Shown here in pieces: positions 36,901 to 44,478 of a stretch of DNA of 64,000 bases. The notes beneath the pieces were generated by a model, which had not been told where the DNA came from, made no database searches, and was given only the letters and a program-made list of their open reading frames with translations. Position 1 is the stretch's first letter. Every line of letters begins with the position of its first letter. The position numbers and the translations under genes are program-made. Source of the stretch: SZUA-430 sp044220975 (lineage in GTDB: Bacteria; Pseudomonadota; Alphaproteobacteria; Micropepsales; Micropepsaceae); contig JBGAPZ010000001.1 of assembly GCA_044220975.1 (NCBI GenBank), positions 1-64,000 of the forward strand, in the 5' to 3' direction.

Positions 36901-37247
36901 GCGCACGACATCGTCCAATTGGCGCCGAACGCATACTCGCGGACCGTCTCAAGCGTGACATCGCGGGCTGCCAAAAGTGTCACCGCATCCTTGAACTCGG
37001 CCCGGTCTGCAAGCTCGCGTGGGTGCGCCGTCGCCTCGCCGTAAGTCTCGAGCGGTACGCTCAAACGATGCAGCTTCGCGCTCAACGGTTCGGGCTCGGG
37101 AGCGGCCGGAGCCGGCGCAGCCTCGACGACAGGCTCAGGCACCGGGTCCGGTGCAACAACAGCGACGGCGTTCGGCCGCGTCGCGAGAACACGCGCAATC
37201 GCAAACCCGGCAGCGAGCCCTACAAGCAAAAAGAACAAATCGGTCAT
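33912..37247 (-). CDS. Membrane-anchored Clp-like double AAA+ ATPase with C-terminal release-factor PCRF-like domain
   Basis: ATG 37247 has AAGGGG upstream and gives 1111 residues. One membrane helix (about 3-20) and a Pro/Ala linker (30-55) lead to a helical domain (55-270). AAA domain 1 has Walker A GEPKVGKS (289-296) and a pore-loop-like AYIGQLEERV (326-335), but its Walker B region reads AIWYVPDI without the DE pair. AAA domain 2 has Walker A GPTGTGKT (559-566), Walker B VVLLDEFEKAH (623-633), sensor ILTSNLG, FRPEFVNRLD and GARPLKRAI. Where ClpB has GYVG in domain 2, this protein reads IGDPGGGQTDSL. Residues 840-1045 match release factor 2 PCRF in pattern (EARAWCAQVLRMYRGWAAKR; LAEEAGLHVLE), followed by VVRRYRGGAAPLVRDGRKAW. 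No GGQ domain. Function unknown; membrane-linked protein or ribosome quality control is inference. Confidence 0.88.
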   Translation of the reverse strand: MTDLFFLLVGLAAGFAIARVLATRPNAVAVVAPDPVPEPVVEAAPAPAAPEPEPLSAKLHRLSVPLETYGEATAHPRELADRAEFKDAVTLLAARDVTLETVREYAFGANWTMSCAALQALGQRADGHELSHEVVAHFGRLRPWALHYALEYLSSLKKRSSPGGPAASAEHWWQDNLIIPGLFRAYFTRIEKLGDKPKFGAAATASYASETAEIEEFLKSLDHPFATALIDDLRIARAAKLDRSFLESFGRFWSVSDDVLIEPEEWKEMLTLAENALVRTPARSLIVRGEPKVGKSAFLQLLGDRLIKKGWTIFEAGGPELQAGQAYIGQLEERVRRMAGEITADKRAIWYVPDILQIAISGTHQGQTASILDQILPAVSAGRLLILSEASPTKVTQLVQLRPNLKGVFEVAPLNPMTEERTAKFVETFLQRLTRESKVAFDPATGAQALQLARQYLGTSQLPGTVLDLLKLTFNRRAGEGAKSISAQDVMVTLSQATGLPIAILDGKEKVELDAVQKFFDERVMGQSEAVKSVVDRIAMLKAGLTDHTKPIGVFLFAGPTGTGKTELAKTLAAFLFGSDERLIRLDMSEFKTPESLNKVIGDPGGGQTDSLIHRVRKQPFSVVLLDEFEKAHGNVWDLFLQVFDDGRLSDALGNVADFRHCIIILTSNLGATSHQGPVLGFGAKAEAFSGDQIMKAIGQAFRPEFVNRLDKVIVFQPLRRDLMRQILQKELRNVLERRGLRNREWAVEWENSALEFLLDRGFSPELGARPLKRAIDQYLLAPLAATIVEHRFPEGDQFLFVRSDGKAIQVEFVDPDAEPTGTAVAAGDGSLAAIVLNAQGSAAERNVLEAEYRALAARIAGADWEALAASLGSQFADPAIWSRADRHGVLARYALMDRVKAAMKTVESLRERVDKSRDQHGFSHEVMGRLARQIFVTGMGVEDALRDAPIEAVLCVEPALEGSGDPQEARAWCAQVLRMYRGWAAKRGMQVEDHAVGNDQFLTVSGFGVYRQLAEEAGLHVLEAGDDDEGSRVIARVRVAAAPLGDLPASSAAKTLRATIEKAAMSNTVVRRYRGGAAPLVRDGRKAWRSGKFDAVLSGDFDLIGARGGQ

Positions 37248-37302
37248 TCGCCCCTTATGCCGCGTTCGCCCGCCCGCCCGCAACGCCGGTGCGAACCAGC
37301 CC

Positions 37303-38235
37303 CTAGAGAGGGGCCCTGTCGATCCAGTCGACAATGGACTTGAGTACTGCATCGCGCCCGCGCCAATGCAGCAGCATGTGCGGGCCGCCTTTGAACTCCA
37401 GCAGCGTCGCGTCGGCGCGAAACCGTTTGTGCAGCCCCCGAACGCAACTGAGCGCCGAAACGTCTTCGCGCGTGCCCACAAGGGTGAGGGTCGGCACGGC
37501 GACCTTCGCCGCGCCGTCGAAGGCGCGTTGCCCGAGCCGCACCAACCCGCCCAGAAGCGCGGGGCTAATGCGCCGCAAGACCAACGGATCGGAAAGCAGC
37601 CGGATCGCGCCATCCGACGACAGGTCGTCACCGTTCACACGCTCGACGAAAAGGTCGCCCCGCGCACCCAAACTCTGAAGCGCGCGTGTTACAAGCGCAT
37701 AGGCAATGCGGCGCACGGGGCTGCCAAGCGCACCGGGCGCCACGAGCACGAGCCCTGCTACCCCGAACAAGTGCCCTTGCGCCGCCGCGTGAACGCAGAG
37801 CGCGGCGCCCATGCTTTCCCCGACGACGAACAACGGCACGCCCGGCACGCGATGCGCCAGAAAAGCCGCCGCGGCACCGATGTCGCGCGCCATGCGCCGC
37901 GATCCCGCCCACGTGCCGCGCGTCGCCGTTTGACCGAAACCGCGCTGGTCATACGCCAACGCCGCAAAGTCATACTTTGCGAAAAACGAAAAAATTCCGT
38001 CGAACGCGCCGGCGTAATCGCAAGCGCCGTGGAGCAGCAGCACCGCGCCGCGCGGCGATCGCGGCAGCCAAAGACGGTAGGGAAGGGCGTAACCATCGTC
38101 CGCTTTAAGCTCGCCGCGAAAGACACGGGTGGAGGCGTCGCGCGCTCCAAAAGTGCCTAGAGACACAGGATCAAGGGGCAACGGCACGCGATCTTCAAAA
38201 CGCGCGCCCCAATCGTATCTGTACGCTCCGGCCAT
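37303..38235 (-). CDS. Alpha/beta hydrolase, monoacylglycerol-lipase-like
   Basis: A serine hydrolase of the Hydrolase_4 type, which contains monoacylglycerol lipases and lysophospholipases. Seen are GAVLLLHGACDYAG (oxyanion region), YDQRGFGQT, the nucleophile elbow VVGESMGAALC, VPTLTLVGTREDV (acid region) and the catalytic His in FKGGPHMLLHW. I use ATG 38235 because MAGAYRYDW begins just before the fold; an in-frame opening further upstream adds a low-complexity leader. No signal peptide, so cytoplasmic. It lies 55 bp upstream of the AAA+ gene on the same strand and could share its transcript. Confidence 0.85.
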   Translation of the reverse strand: MAGAYRYDWGARFEDRVPLPLDPVSLGTFGARDASTRVFRGELKADDGYALPYRLWLPRSPRGAVLLLHGACDYAGAFDGIFSFFAKYDFAALAYDQRGFGQTATRGTWAGSRRMARDIGAAAAFLAHRVPGVPLFVVGESMGAALCVHAAAQGHLFGVAGLVLVAPGALGSPVRRIAYALVTRALQSLGARGDLFVERVNGDDLSSDGAIRLLSDPLVLRRISPALLGGLVRLGQRAFDGAAKVAVPTLTLVGTREDVSALSCVRGLHKRFRADATLLEFKGGPHMLLHWRGRDAVLKSIVDWIDRAPL

Positions 38236-38330
38236 AGCACTTAAACGCAGCCGGCGCTGCGCGGGTTCCGCAAAGATGCCACGGCGGTGATCAGAGAATG
38301 GAACCTGGCACTGAGCACCCGCTCGGAAGC

Positions 38331-39089
38331 TTAAGGTTTCCGAGCTTCGTTCGCCGATGCCCACTTCAGCAACGCATCAAGGCCTTTCACCGGGCCCTGA
38401 TGACCGAACGCGATAGCGCGAACGTCACCCTGCCGCGTTCGTAGACGCGTTGCCAGCGCCTGGAGCGACCGGCGGTTCAACGCGACGTCATACATGAACG
38501 CGTAGTCGTTTGGCGCGAGTTCAGTCTCTGAGATGGCCGCCGCCGCATCGCCCAGAAACAAGACGCCGTCGATCAGGTACGCGGCACTTCCCGCCGTATG
38601 ACCCGGCAGCGCGAACGTTTCGATAGTCGTGCCGGCAAGCGGCGTCCGCGCGTCCCGGGCAATATCATGAACTGTCCATCCGCTGCGGCGCATGACCGCC
38701 GCATCCGCTTCCAAAGCGAAGATTTGCGCCTGCGGGAAAGCGCGCGCGCCGCCAAAATGATCGTCGTGCGCGTGAGTGAGGAACACAGCGTGCACATCTT
38801 CAACCTTCGCGCCGCGCCGGTGCAGAGCGGCAATGATCGCTTCCGCTTTCGGATCGATGCCGGCGTCGACGAGCGCATACCCACCGTCAGCGAGTTCGAC
38901 AAGATAGGCGGCAATTCGTATCGGCCCCATGTGACCCACCGTCAACGTCACCTTGCCGTCGCCCAATCTCGCCCCATCATCCATTGGCGGCCCGCCGTAC
39001 ATCAACACGCCGACCACACCCGCGATCGCCACTGCAACGAGCACGCCCGCGACCAACACGGCGATCTTCAGAAACCTGCCAACCCCCAT
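38331..39089 (-). CDS. MBL-fold metallohydrolase with N-terminal membrane anchor
   Basis: A 252-residue zinc hydrolase. The first 30 residues form one membrane helix (FLKIAVLVAGVLVAVAIAGV); the rest is a metallo-beta-lactamase fold with the zinc motif THAHDDHFGG, then LPGHTAGSAAYLIDG, LFLGDAAAA and the late IAFGHQGP. The domain would face the periplasm if the helix is a signal anchor. The substrate is unknown; the layout resembles quorum-quenching lactonases and glyoxalase II relatives but nothing is decisive. It lies 95 bp upstream of the alpha/beta hydrolase. Confidence 0.85.
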   Translation of the reverse strand: MGVGRFLKIAVLVAGVLVAVAIAGVVGVLMYGGPPMDDGARLGDGKVTLTVGHMGPIRIAAYLVELADGGYALVDAGIDPKAEAIIAALHRRGAKVEDVHAVFLTHAHDDHFGGARAFPQAQIFALEADAAVMRRSGWTVHDIARDARTPLAGTTIETFALPGHTAGSAAYLIDGVLFLGDAAAAISETELAPNDYAFMYDVALNRRSLQALATRLRTRQGDVRAIAFGHQGPVKGLDALLKWASANEARKP

Positions 39090-39138
39090 AAGAACAGCCC
39101 CATATGACGAACGACCGACCGCGCCCCGATCGGCAGTG

Positions 39139-39927
39139 TTATTGTGCCTTGCGCGGACAGTCTCGGACGATTTTGAGAAATGACTTTCCGTTTGGGACCA
39201 TATCCCCGCTGAGAACAGGGTATTGCTTGATGTTCTTCACGTTATAGCAGCGCTCCAGGGCGTCTTGGGTGAACATCCAAAGGTCCTTAAGCGTCGTTCC
39301 GCTCCCGCGCCCGGTATCCGTCAAGATCGCGGACGAAACACCCACGGAATCGAACAACGCTTGCTGGCGGGCGAACGTTATTTTGTCCGCTTCGACCAGG
39401 GCTGGGAAAAACCTATCCTCTATGCCGATGCTCCGCAGCAGCGCTTTTTGAGACTCTAAGTACTGTCCGTCTTCGCCCCACGTTTTTGCGACGCCGCCGT
39501 GAAAGCCAAGGGCCGCGCCGTCCGGCACGTAGAGTTCTCTTGCAGCCAGCGCGACATAATTGGCGCATGACGACATGCAACGGCGGTCGACGGTGACGGA
39601 CAGCTTCCAATCGCGCACGATCTCACCGAACCTGATCCCAGCGTTCCCTTCGCCGCCTCCGGACTTGATCACCAACGAGTGTATCGGATTGTTTCCGGCA
39701 GCTTGCAGCTGTCGTTCGACCTCGTAGACGGCTTCGTCCGCAATGACTCCGTCAAAATGTACGACGCTGGCATCTGCGAAGACCTTCGCAGGCGTCTCAA
39801 TCATTTTGACGATGTCCGGCGGAACCGGTCTCGGATAAGGGCCGTCGTCTGCTCGCACAGGCACAGCAAGCGAGAGTCCGATGGTAGTGGCAAGCGCCGC
39901 AATCGCGACGACGAGGCGCTCAATCAT
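39139..39927 (-). CDS. Periplasmic ClpP/crotonase-fold protease-like protein
   Basis: The 262-residue product has a signal peptide (MIERLVVAIAALATTIGLSL, cleaved after VRA) and a domain of the ClpP/crotonase fold seen in COG3904-type periplasmic proteins. The glycine-rich strand loop reads LVIKSGGGEGNAGIRFGEIV, the putative catalytic Ser lies in RRCMSSCANYVALAAREL, and the His in ALGFHGG. Three further Cys (two in CMSSC, one near the C terminus, RDCPRKAQ) could make disulfides in the periplasm. Substrates are unknown. It is separated by 49 bp from the anchored MBL gene on the same strand. Confidence 0.75.
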   Translation of the reverse strand: MIERLVVAIAALATTIGLSLAVPVRADDGPYPRPVPPDIVKMIETPAKVFADASVVHFDGVIADEAVYEVERQLQAAGNNPIHSLVIKSGGGEGNAGIRFGEIVRDWKLSVTVDRRCMSSCANYVALAARELYVPDGAALGFHGGVAKTWGEDGQYLESQKALLRSIGIEDRFFPALVEADKITFARQQALFDSVGVSSAILTDTGRGSGTTLKDLWMFTQDALERCYNVKNIKQYPVLSGDMVPNGKSFLKIVRDCPRKAQ

Positions 39928-40048
39928 AAATTCGTACCTCCGACGCGCTTGGTCCGGTGAAATCGAACTTAGCGACAGATGGAAACTCTAGGCTTTGGAC
40001 GTTGCAAGAAAAGTGAATATGCTTTCACGGTGCAACGCAGGGGCCATA

Positions 40049-40855
40049 GTGAACCTACAATCGTATCTCGACCGTGTTGGCTTCGAAGGCAAACCGCGGC
40101 CTGACCTCGACACGTTGAGCCGCCTGCATCGCGGTCACGTCGAAAACATCCCTTACGAGAATTTCGATGTTCAGTTCGCCCGTCCGTTGACGCGCGATCC
40201 GGCCGCAAGCTTCGACAAGCTTGTCACGCGGCGTCGCGGCGGTTGGTGCTACGAGATGAACGGGCTTCTCGGTTGGGCACTGGATGAGATCGGCTTCAAA
40301 GTCACGCGCCTGGCAGGCGGCGTCATGCGCGCGATGCGCGGCGACGCTGCGATCGGCAACCACCTGATCCTGCGCGTCGACCTCGATCAGCCGTATCTCG
40401 CCGATGTGGGCTTTGGCGATGGACTGGTCGAACCTATGCCGCTGAAAGCTGGCATGGTGCACCAGCGGCACTTCGCGTTTTCGCTGGAGGAGTGCGAGCC
40501 CGGCTGGTGGCGCTTCCACGACGCGGCGCACTCCGGTGCGACCTCGTTCGACTTCCAACTTGCGCCAGCAGACCCGGCAGTCTTGGACGAGCGCTGCACA
40601 TTTCTCCAAACCAGCCCGGAGTCAGGCTTCGTCCTCAATGCGGTCGTGCAGCGACATCTGTCTGACGGCCGCTTCGCCATGATGCGTGGCAAGGTGCTGA
40701 CTTTCACCGGAGCAGGTGCCGCGACCCGCCAAATCGGCTCGGCCCACGAATACGTCGAAACGCTTCGAAGCATTTTCGCGCTCGATCTCCCCGAAGCGGC
40801 GGCCCTCTGGCCGAAGATCGAAGCCCGCCATCGCGTCCTGTTCGAAGCGGGCTAA
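40049..40855 (+). CDS. nat: Arylamine N-acetyltransferase
   Basis: NAT transfers acetyl from acetyl-CoA to arylamines and hydrazines. The catalytic triad is present: Cys in RRRGGWCYEMNGLL, His in AIGNHLILRV, Asp in LADVGFGD. I choose GTG 40049, which gives MNLQSYLDRVGFEGKP, the usual family start, and has AGGGG about 7 bases upstream; TTG 39995 and ATG 40019 would add a polar leader. The product is 268 residues, the normal length. The last four bases overlap the convergent small gene at 40852. Confidence 0.92.
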   Translation: MNLQSYLDRVGFEGKPRPDLDTLSRLHRGHVENIPYENFDVQFARPLTRDPAASFDKLVTRRRGGWCYEMNGLLGWALDEIGFKVTRLAGGVMRAMRGDAAIGNHLILRVDLDQPYLADVGFGDGLVEPMPLKAGMVHQRHFAFSLEECEPGWWRFHDAAHSGATSFDFQLAPADPAVLDERCTFLQTSPESGFVLNAVVQRHLSDGRFAMMRGKVLTFTGAGAATRQIGSAHEYVETLRSIFALDLPEAAALWPKIEARHRVLFEAG

Positions 40856-41055
40856 CCCGGCGCAGGCGTGCTTGTCGGCGCCTCGTTGCGCGCTTGGACG
40901 CAGCTGTAGTGCACGCCTGTAAAAACGCCTTCCAAGTCTTTCTCAGCCTTCTTGCCGGCGGCTTCGCACAGCGCCTGTGTTTCGAACGCGGCAGATGTGG
41001 CGGCGAGGTTGCCTTCACCATTGTGTAAGAAAAGCACGATCAGAACCCAATTCAT
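40852..41055 (-). CDS. Small protein of 67 residues, possibly exported
   Basis: I do not recognise a named family, but small proteins starting MNWVLIVLFLH and followed by a segment such as FETQALCEAAGKKAEKDLEG and a second Cys are common in alphaproteobacteria. The first 11 residues are hydrophobic, too short for a sure membrane helix. Two Cys (in LCEAAG and YSCVQA) may pair. The tail is Pro/Thr-rich (EAPTSTPAPG). It ends overlapping nat by four bases. Confidence 0.6.
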   Translation of the reverse strand: MNWVLIVLFLHNGEGNLAATSAAFETQALCEAAGKKAEKDLEGVFTGVHYSCVQARNEAPTSTPAPG

Positions 41056-41201
41056 GCGGTGTTCCCCCTATGCGCCTGTCTTCGGACGGATAACCGTGGC
41101 GATCGCAAGCCAAGTCTGTGCGCGAAGCGTAGTGCAAGCGCACAGGCGTGCCAATCGAGGGAACGGGGCGCGGCTGCGCACGCTCAAAGCGAAAAGTGAG
41201 A

Positions 41202-41615
41202 TCAGTCCTCGCCCAATCCGGCACTCACGCGGAACATGTGTCCATCGGGGTGGCGCAGATGAAACTCGCGCACGCCCCATACTTCGTCGGTTGGCGGGTG
41301 CGTAACGATCATGCCAAGGGAGAGCGCCGTGCGATGCAAATCGTCGACTTCGGCGGCTGAACTCATCCACCAACTCATCCATACACCGTCCGTTGCATCG
41401 TCGCCCGCGAACCGCGGCATGATCGTCCCACGCGAACCCTGTGCGCCGCGGCAAAGGAATATCTCGGCCCTCTCGCTGCAGACGCTGCCGAAGTCGGGAG
41501 CGGCGCCGCCCTCCGGCCAACTGAATCCGCGCTTCCAACCCAAGCGCTCGAACCACACCATGCTGTCGGCCACGCTTGAGACGTTCAGAATGGGCGTCAC
41601 ATTTTGAATGGGCAT
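41202..41615 (-). CDS. VOC family protein (glyoxalase/bleomycin-resistance fold)
   Basis: A 137-residue single-domain vicinal-oxygen-chelate protein. It opens MPIQNVTPILNVSSVADSM, typical of the bleomycin-resistance-like branch, and ends with VWGVREFHLRHPDGHMFRVS, where the His and Glu-rich region forms the ligand side. Whether it is an enzyme or a binding protein cannot be judged. It is the second gene of a pair; the other VOC gene ends 21 bp upstream. Confidence 0.85.
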   Translation of the reverse strand: MPIQNVTPILNVSSVADSMVWFERLGWKRGFSWPEGGAAPDFGSVCSERAEIFLCRGAQGSRGTIMPRFAGDDATDGVWMSWWMSSAAEVDDLHRTALSLGMIVTHPPTDEVWGVREFHLRHPDGHMFRVSAGLGED

Positions 41616-41636
41616 CGGTGTTCTCTGGCGCTGACT

Positions 41637-41966
41637 TTAGCGATTGGACAGTTGAATGGGATTGCCATCCGGATCCTTGCCATCGCAGAGGCACAACTCA
41701 ACCCCTTGCCGGACCTTACCCAAGCTTGCGCCGCGCGCGACCAGCTTCGCGCGCAGAGCGGCGACATCCTTCGCATAAAAGACGACCTTGGGTCCCTTGC
41801 GGCCCGGCGACGAGGGGCCGGAGTGCAAAGCGATACGCGCCCCACCCGCCGCGAATTCGCGCCAGCCGGGTTCGCTCGAGACTTGTTTTAGGCCAAGGAC
41901 TCTTCCGTAAAATTCGCTCATCGCATCCATCTGAGCGGTGAACAGAATGACACGCGCCAATTTCAT
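41637..41966 (-). CDS. VOC family protein
   Basis: A second small VOC protein, 109 residues from ATG 41966, which has AGGAGG about 7 bases upstream. The sequence MKLARVILFTAQMDAMSEFY opens the fold; VLGLKQVSSEPGWREFAAGG and KVVFYAKDVAALRAKLVARG follow, and it ends LCDGKDPDGNPIQLSNR, with the usual DPDGNxxxL ending. A TTG 54 bases earlier gives a longer frame but ignores the strong ribosome-binding site. It is the first gene of the VOC pair. Confidence 0.87.
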   Translation of the reverse strand: MKLARVILFTAQMDAMSEFYGRVLGLKQVSSEPGWREFAAGGARIALHSGPSSPGRKGPKVVFYAKDVAALRAKLVARGASLGKVRQGVELCLCDGKDPDGNPIQLSNR

Positions 41967-42087
41967 CCAGCGCCCTCCTGACGGGCGTCTAGCGATCAGA
42001 TACTCGCTGATCAAAGTCAACTCCGGAACTTGACCGCTGGCAGCGCAGGCTCTTTAGCTTCACCGCAATCGATCGGAGTCATCGCAT

Positions 42088-42957
42088 TTGAGCGAACGCA
42101 TTGCCGTCTTGGGCGCGAACGGCGTTTACGCCCGGCACCTCATCCCGCGGCTCGTCGCGGCCGGATACAACGTGCGCGCTCTGGTGCGCCGTCCGGACGC
42201 GGCCGGAGTCGCGCGCGCGTGCGGCGCCGAGATCGCGATCGCGGACATATTCGACCTAGCTTCGCTGACTTCGGCGCTCGCCGGTTGCGATGTTGGTGTG
42301 AACCTTGCGACCTCGTTGCCGGGGCCAGCGGGGCGGGGCTCGTTCGACGCGAACGATCGCGTGCGCAGCGAAGGCACCGCGAACTGGGTATCCGCATGCA
42401 ACAAAGCGGGCGTGAAGCGCGTGATCCAACAGAGCATCGGCATGGTCAACGCACGTGGGCTCGAATGGTCGAACGAAAACAGTGTTGCCGACGCAAGTGG
42501 CGACAGCGTTGCCGCAAAAGCGATCCGTGCCGCGCTCGTCATGGAAGAGCTCGTCGCGGCCAGTGCGCTCGACTGGGTGATCCTACGCGGCGGATTATTC
42601 TACGGACCTGGCACCGGTTTCGACGATGGGTGGCACGCCCTCGCAGCTGCGGGCAAACTACGCCTGCCCGGCGATGGTTCGGATTTTGTCTCGCTGATCC
42701 ACATAGCGGATATGGCGACGGCGACTGTGGCGGCGCTCCGGCACTGGCCGACGCGCACGCGACTCATCGTTTGCGACGATGCGCCATCGCAATGGCGCGA
42801 CGTGTTCGGCTACGTCGCAGGTCTTGCAGGGCAGGGGACAGTCGAATCGGGTGGACGCGCCGGCTTTCCATCGTTTCGCCTCAAGAACTCCCGCGCGCGT
42901 GAAGCACTCGCGTGGACACCCGCATACCCAAGTTTCCGCGAAGGTTTGGTGCGCTGA
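42088..42957 (+). CDS. NAD(P)-dependent epimerase/reductase-like SDR
   Basis: A 289-residue atypical or extended short-chain dehydrogenase. The cofactor loop is VLGANGVYARHLIPRL (GxNGxxA in place of GxxGxxG), followed by ALVRRP and ADIFDLASLTSAL, typical of NmrA-like and NAD-binding-10 proteins. It ends in LKNSRAREALAWTPAYPSFR. The YxxxK catalytic pair is not obvious, so it may be a redox sensor or bind a cofactor without catalysis. The start is TTG at 42088; no ATG precedes the Rossmann loop. It is convergent with the lipoprotein gene. Confidence 0.78.
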   Translation: MSERIAVLGANGVYARHLIPRLVAAGYNVRALVRRPDAAGVARACGAEIAIADIFDLASLTSALAGCDVGVNLATSLPGPAGRGSFDANDRVRSEGTANWVSACNKAGVKRVIQQSIGMVNARGLEWSNENSVADASGDSVAAKAIRAALVMEELVAASALDWVILRGGLFYGPGTGFDDGWHALAAAGKLRLPGDGSDFVSLIHIADMATATVAALRHWPTRTRLIVCDDAPSQWRDVFGYVAGLAGQGTVESGGRAGFPSFRLKNSRAREALAWTPAYPSFREGLVR

Positions 42958-42961
42958 TCCG

Positions 42962-43435
42962 TCAGGACGAAATGTCGTCCCACGTTGCGTTCCAACTGCC
43001 GGGGTCAGGAACGCCCGGCGCGACCAGGCCACAGTCGACCGCCGCCTGATAAGCACCCGCTTGCTGCGTCAGCATCGCATTGACGGCTTGGTCGCGCGTG
43101 GTGCCCGAACTCGTTGTGGTTACGGCCCGAAGCGCCGTTTCCGCTTTTGCCATGTTCGCCGCTTCGACGCTGGCCACCGCTGCGGCGGGCCCAGTGCAAT
43201 TAGCCAGAAGGTTGCGAATGCGTGCCGCGCGCGCGGTCGCGGTACGAACGTCGGCGTAGGAGTAGGTCGAGCCGTCGCTGCCCACCGAAAGTCCGCCGGC
43301 GCTCGTTCCCACCCCGTTGTCCGGCGGAGCCGTCACTTCGGTAGACTTTCCGCCTTCGCATCCGGCGAGAGCAAGCGCGACGGCAACGAAGGCACTAACA
43401 GCCGCTGACGAACGCAGTTGTTTCCCAATTGTCAT
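42962..43435 (-). CDS. Putative lipoprotein, 157 residues
   Basis: From ATG 43435 (AGGAG about 8 bases upstream) the protein has a signal peptide ending in the lipobox LALAGC, so it should be lipidated on that Cys. The mature part starts with a Gly/Ser/Thr-rich linker, then a helical Ala-rich segment (VRTATARAARIRNLLANC, AAVASVEAANMAKAETAL) and ends SWNATWDDISS. I do not recognise a family. It begins 11 bp after the stop of the outer-membrane barrel gene, so the two are very likely cotranscribed and may work together. Confidence 0.7.
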   Translation of the reverse strand: MTIGKQLRSSAAVSAFVAVALALAGCEGGKSTEVTAPPDNGVGTSAGGLSVGSDGSTYSYADVRTATARAARIRNLLANCTGPAAAVASVEAANMAKAETALRAVTTTSSGTTRDQAVNAMLTQQAGAYQAAVDCGLVAPGVPDPGSWNATWDDISS

Positions 43436-43446
43436 CGAAGCGCTCC

Positions 43447-44478
43447 TCAAAACAGTTTCGTGGTCAGGCCAAGGCCATAGATCGTCTGTTCGCCCTCGAA
43501 CTGCGGCATGTTCGCGTCGTAGCCGTTGTAAACGACATGCGCGTCGGCGCTGAAACGCTCGTCGATACGATATACAAGCTTCGCTTTGGCCGTAACAATG
43601 TCTTGCTCTTCGCGGCCGGGCGCTGGAATGAAGGGCACATCGAACCCTCTATAGTCTCGATGCTCGAAGCCCGCTTCGACCGACGCGAATAACCCAGGCA
43701 TTAAAATTGTGCGCGCTCCGAGCGTGCCGCCATAGCCGGCGTACTCCCAATTGCGCCCGTCGGAGTCATTGATCGAGACGTTCGCCGTCGCGCTCAGAAC
43801 CCAAATGCCGCCGTCGATGTAGTAGTCGGCGCCCACGTCGAACGCGGTTCGCGTGCCGTCGCGGTCGTTGACCGGATCGGCGAACACGATGTGGTAGTCG
43901 TTCCAAGCATGGTTCAAGCCACCACGAATGCGCCAGGTCTCGCTCAACTCTTTCGTCAATTCGACGCCAAGCTGATGACTGTTGAGGCCGATCGCGTGAA
44001 CGTTTCGGCCGTCCTCGAAGCGAAAGCCGTAGACGAACCGCACGTCGACGCCATCAAGCGTCGCGCTCGCAAACAAGCTTGGGTTCACGACAACGATGTC
44101 GAAATCGTCGAAATTCCCATAGCTCGCCTGAAGCGCCTTCGGAATATCCTCAAGGTATGCCGTGCCGTCGGCACGAAGCGCTGCACCGAGCGTCCACACG
44201 GATCCGGCGCGGTGGCGGTACACGGCGTCAAGCGTGGCTGTTGCAAACAAGCTTTCAAACGTCCGGCTATCGCGCGGTTCAAACGACATCAAGTCAGGCC
44301 AAAGCTCGACATTGTCGTTCAAGCCGACGCCCGCGCGGATAACCGCGTCGAATGTGTCGAACGGGTCGGATGGATCGCCGAGATTGGCTCCAGCCGACGG
44401 GCTCTCGAAACCAGCCCAAGCCGCCGAAGCGGCGATGGAAACGGCAACAAACGCTGACGCGCTCGCGAACTTATACAT
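43447..44478 (-). CDS. Outer-membrane beta-barrel protein
   Basis: A 343-residue exported protein with a signal peptide (MYKFASASAFVAVSIAASAA, cleaved after AWA). The mature part is made of alternating strands with aromatic ends (AVIRAGVGLNDNVELW, DVRFVYGFRFED, WRIRGGLNHAWNDYHIVF, FDVGADYYIDGGIWVLSATA) and ends FEGEQTIYGLGLTTKLF with the C-terminal Phe that targets the BAM machine. The repeats fit the outer-membrane beta-barrel (BBP2) type. GGGGGATGCA precedes ATG 44478. It shares a transcript with the lipoprotein gene. Confidence 0.8.
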   Translation of the reverse strand: MYKFASASAFVAVSIAASAAWAGFESPSAGANLGDPSDPFDTFDAVIRAGVGLNDNVELWPDLMSFEPRDSRTFESLFATATLDAVYRHRAGSVWTLGAALRADGTAYLEDIPKALQASYGNFDDFDIVVVNPSLFASATLDGVDVRFVYGFRFEDGRNVHAIGLNSHQLGVELTKELSETWRIRGGLNHAWNDYHIVFADPVNDRDGTRTAFDVGADYYIDGGIWVLSATANVSINDSDGRNWEYAGYGGTLGARTILMPGLFASVEAGFEHRDYRGFDVPFIPAPGREEQDIVTAKAKLVYRIDERFSADAHVVYNGYDANMPQFEGEQTIYGLGLTTKLF

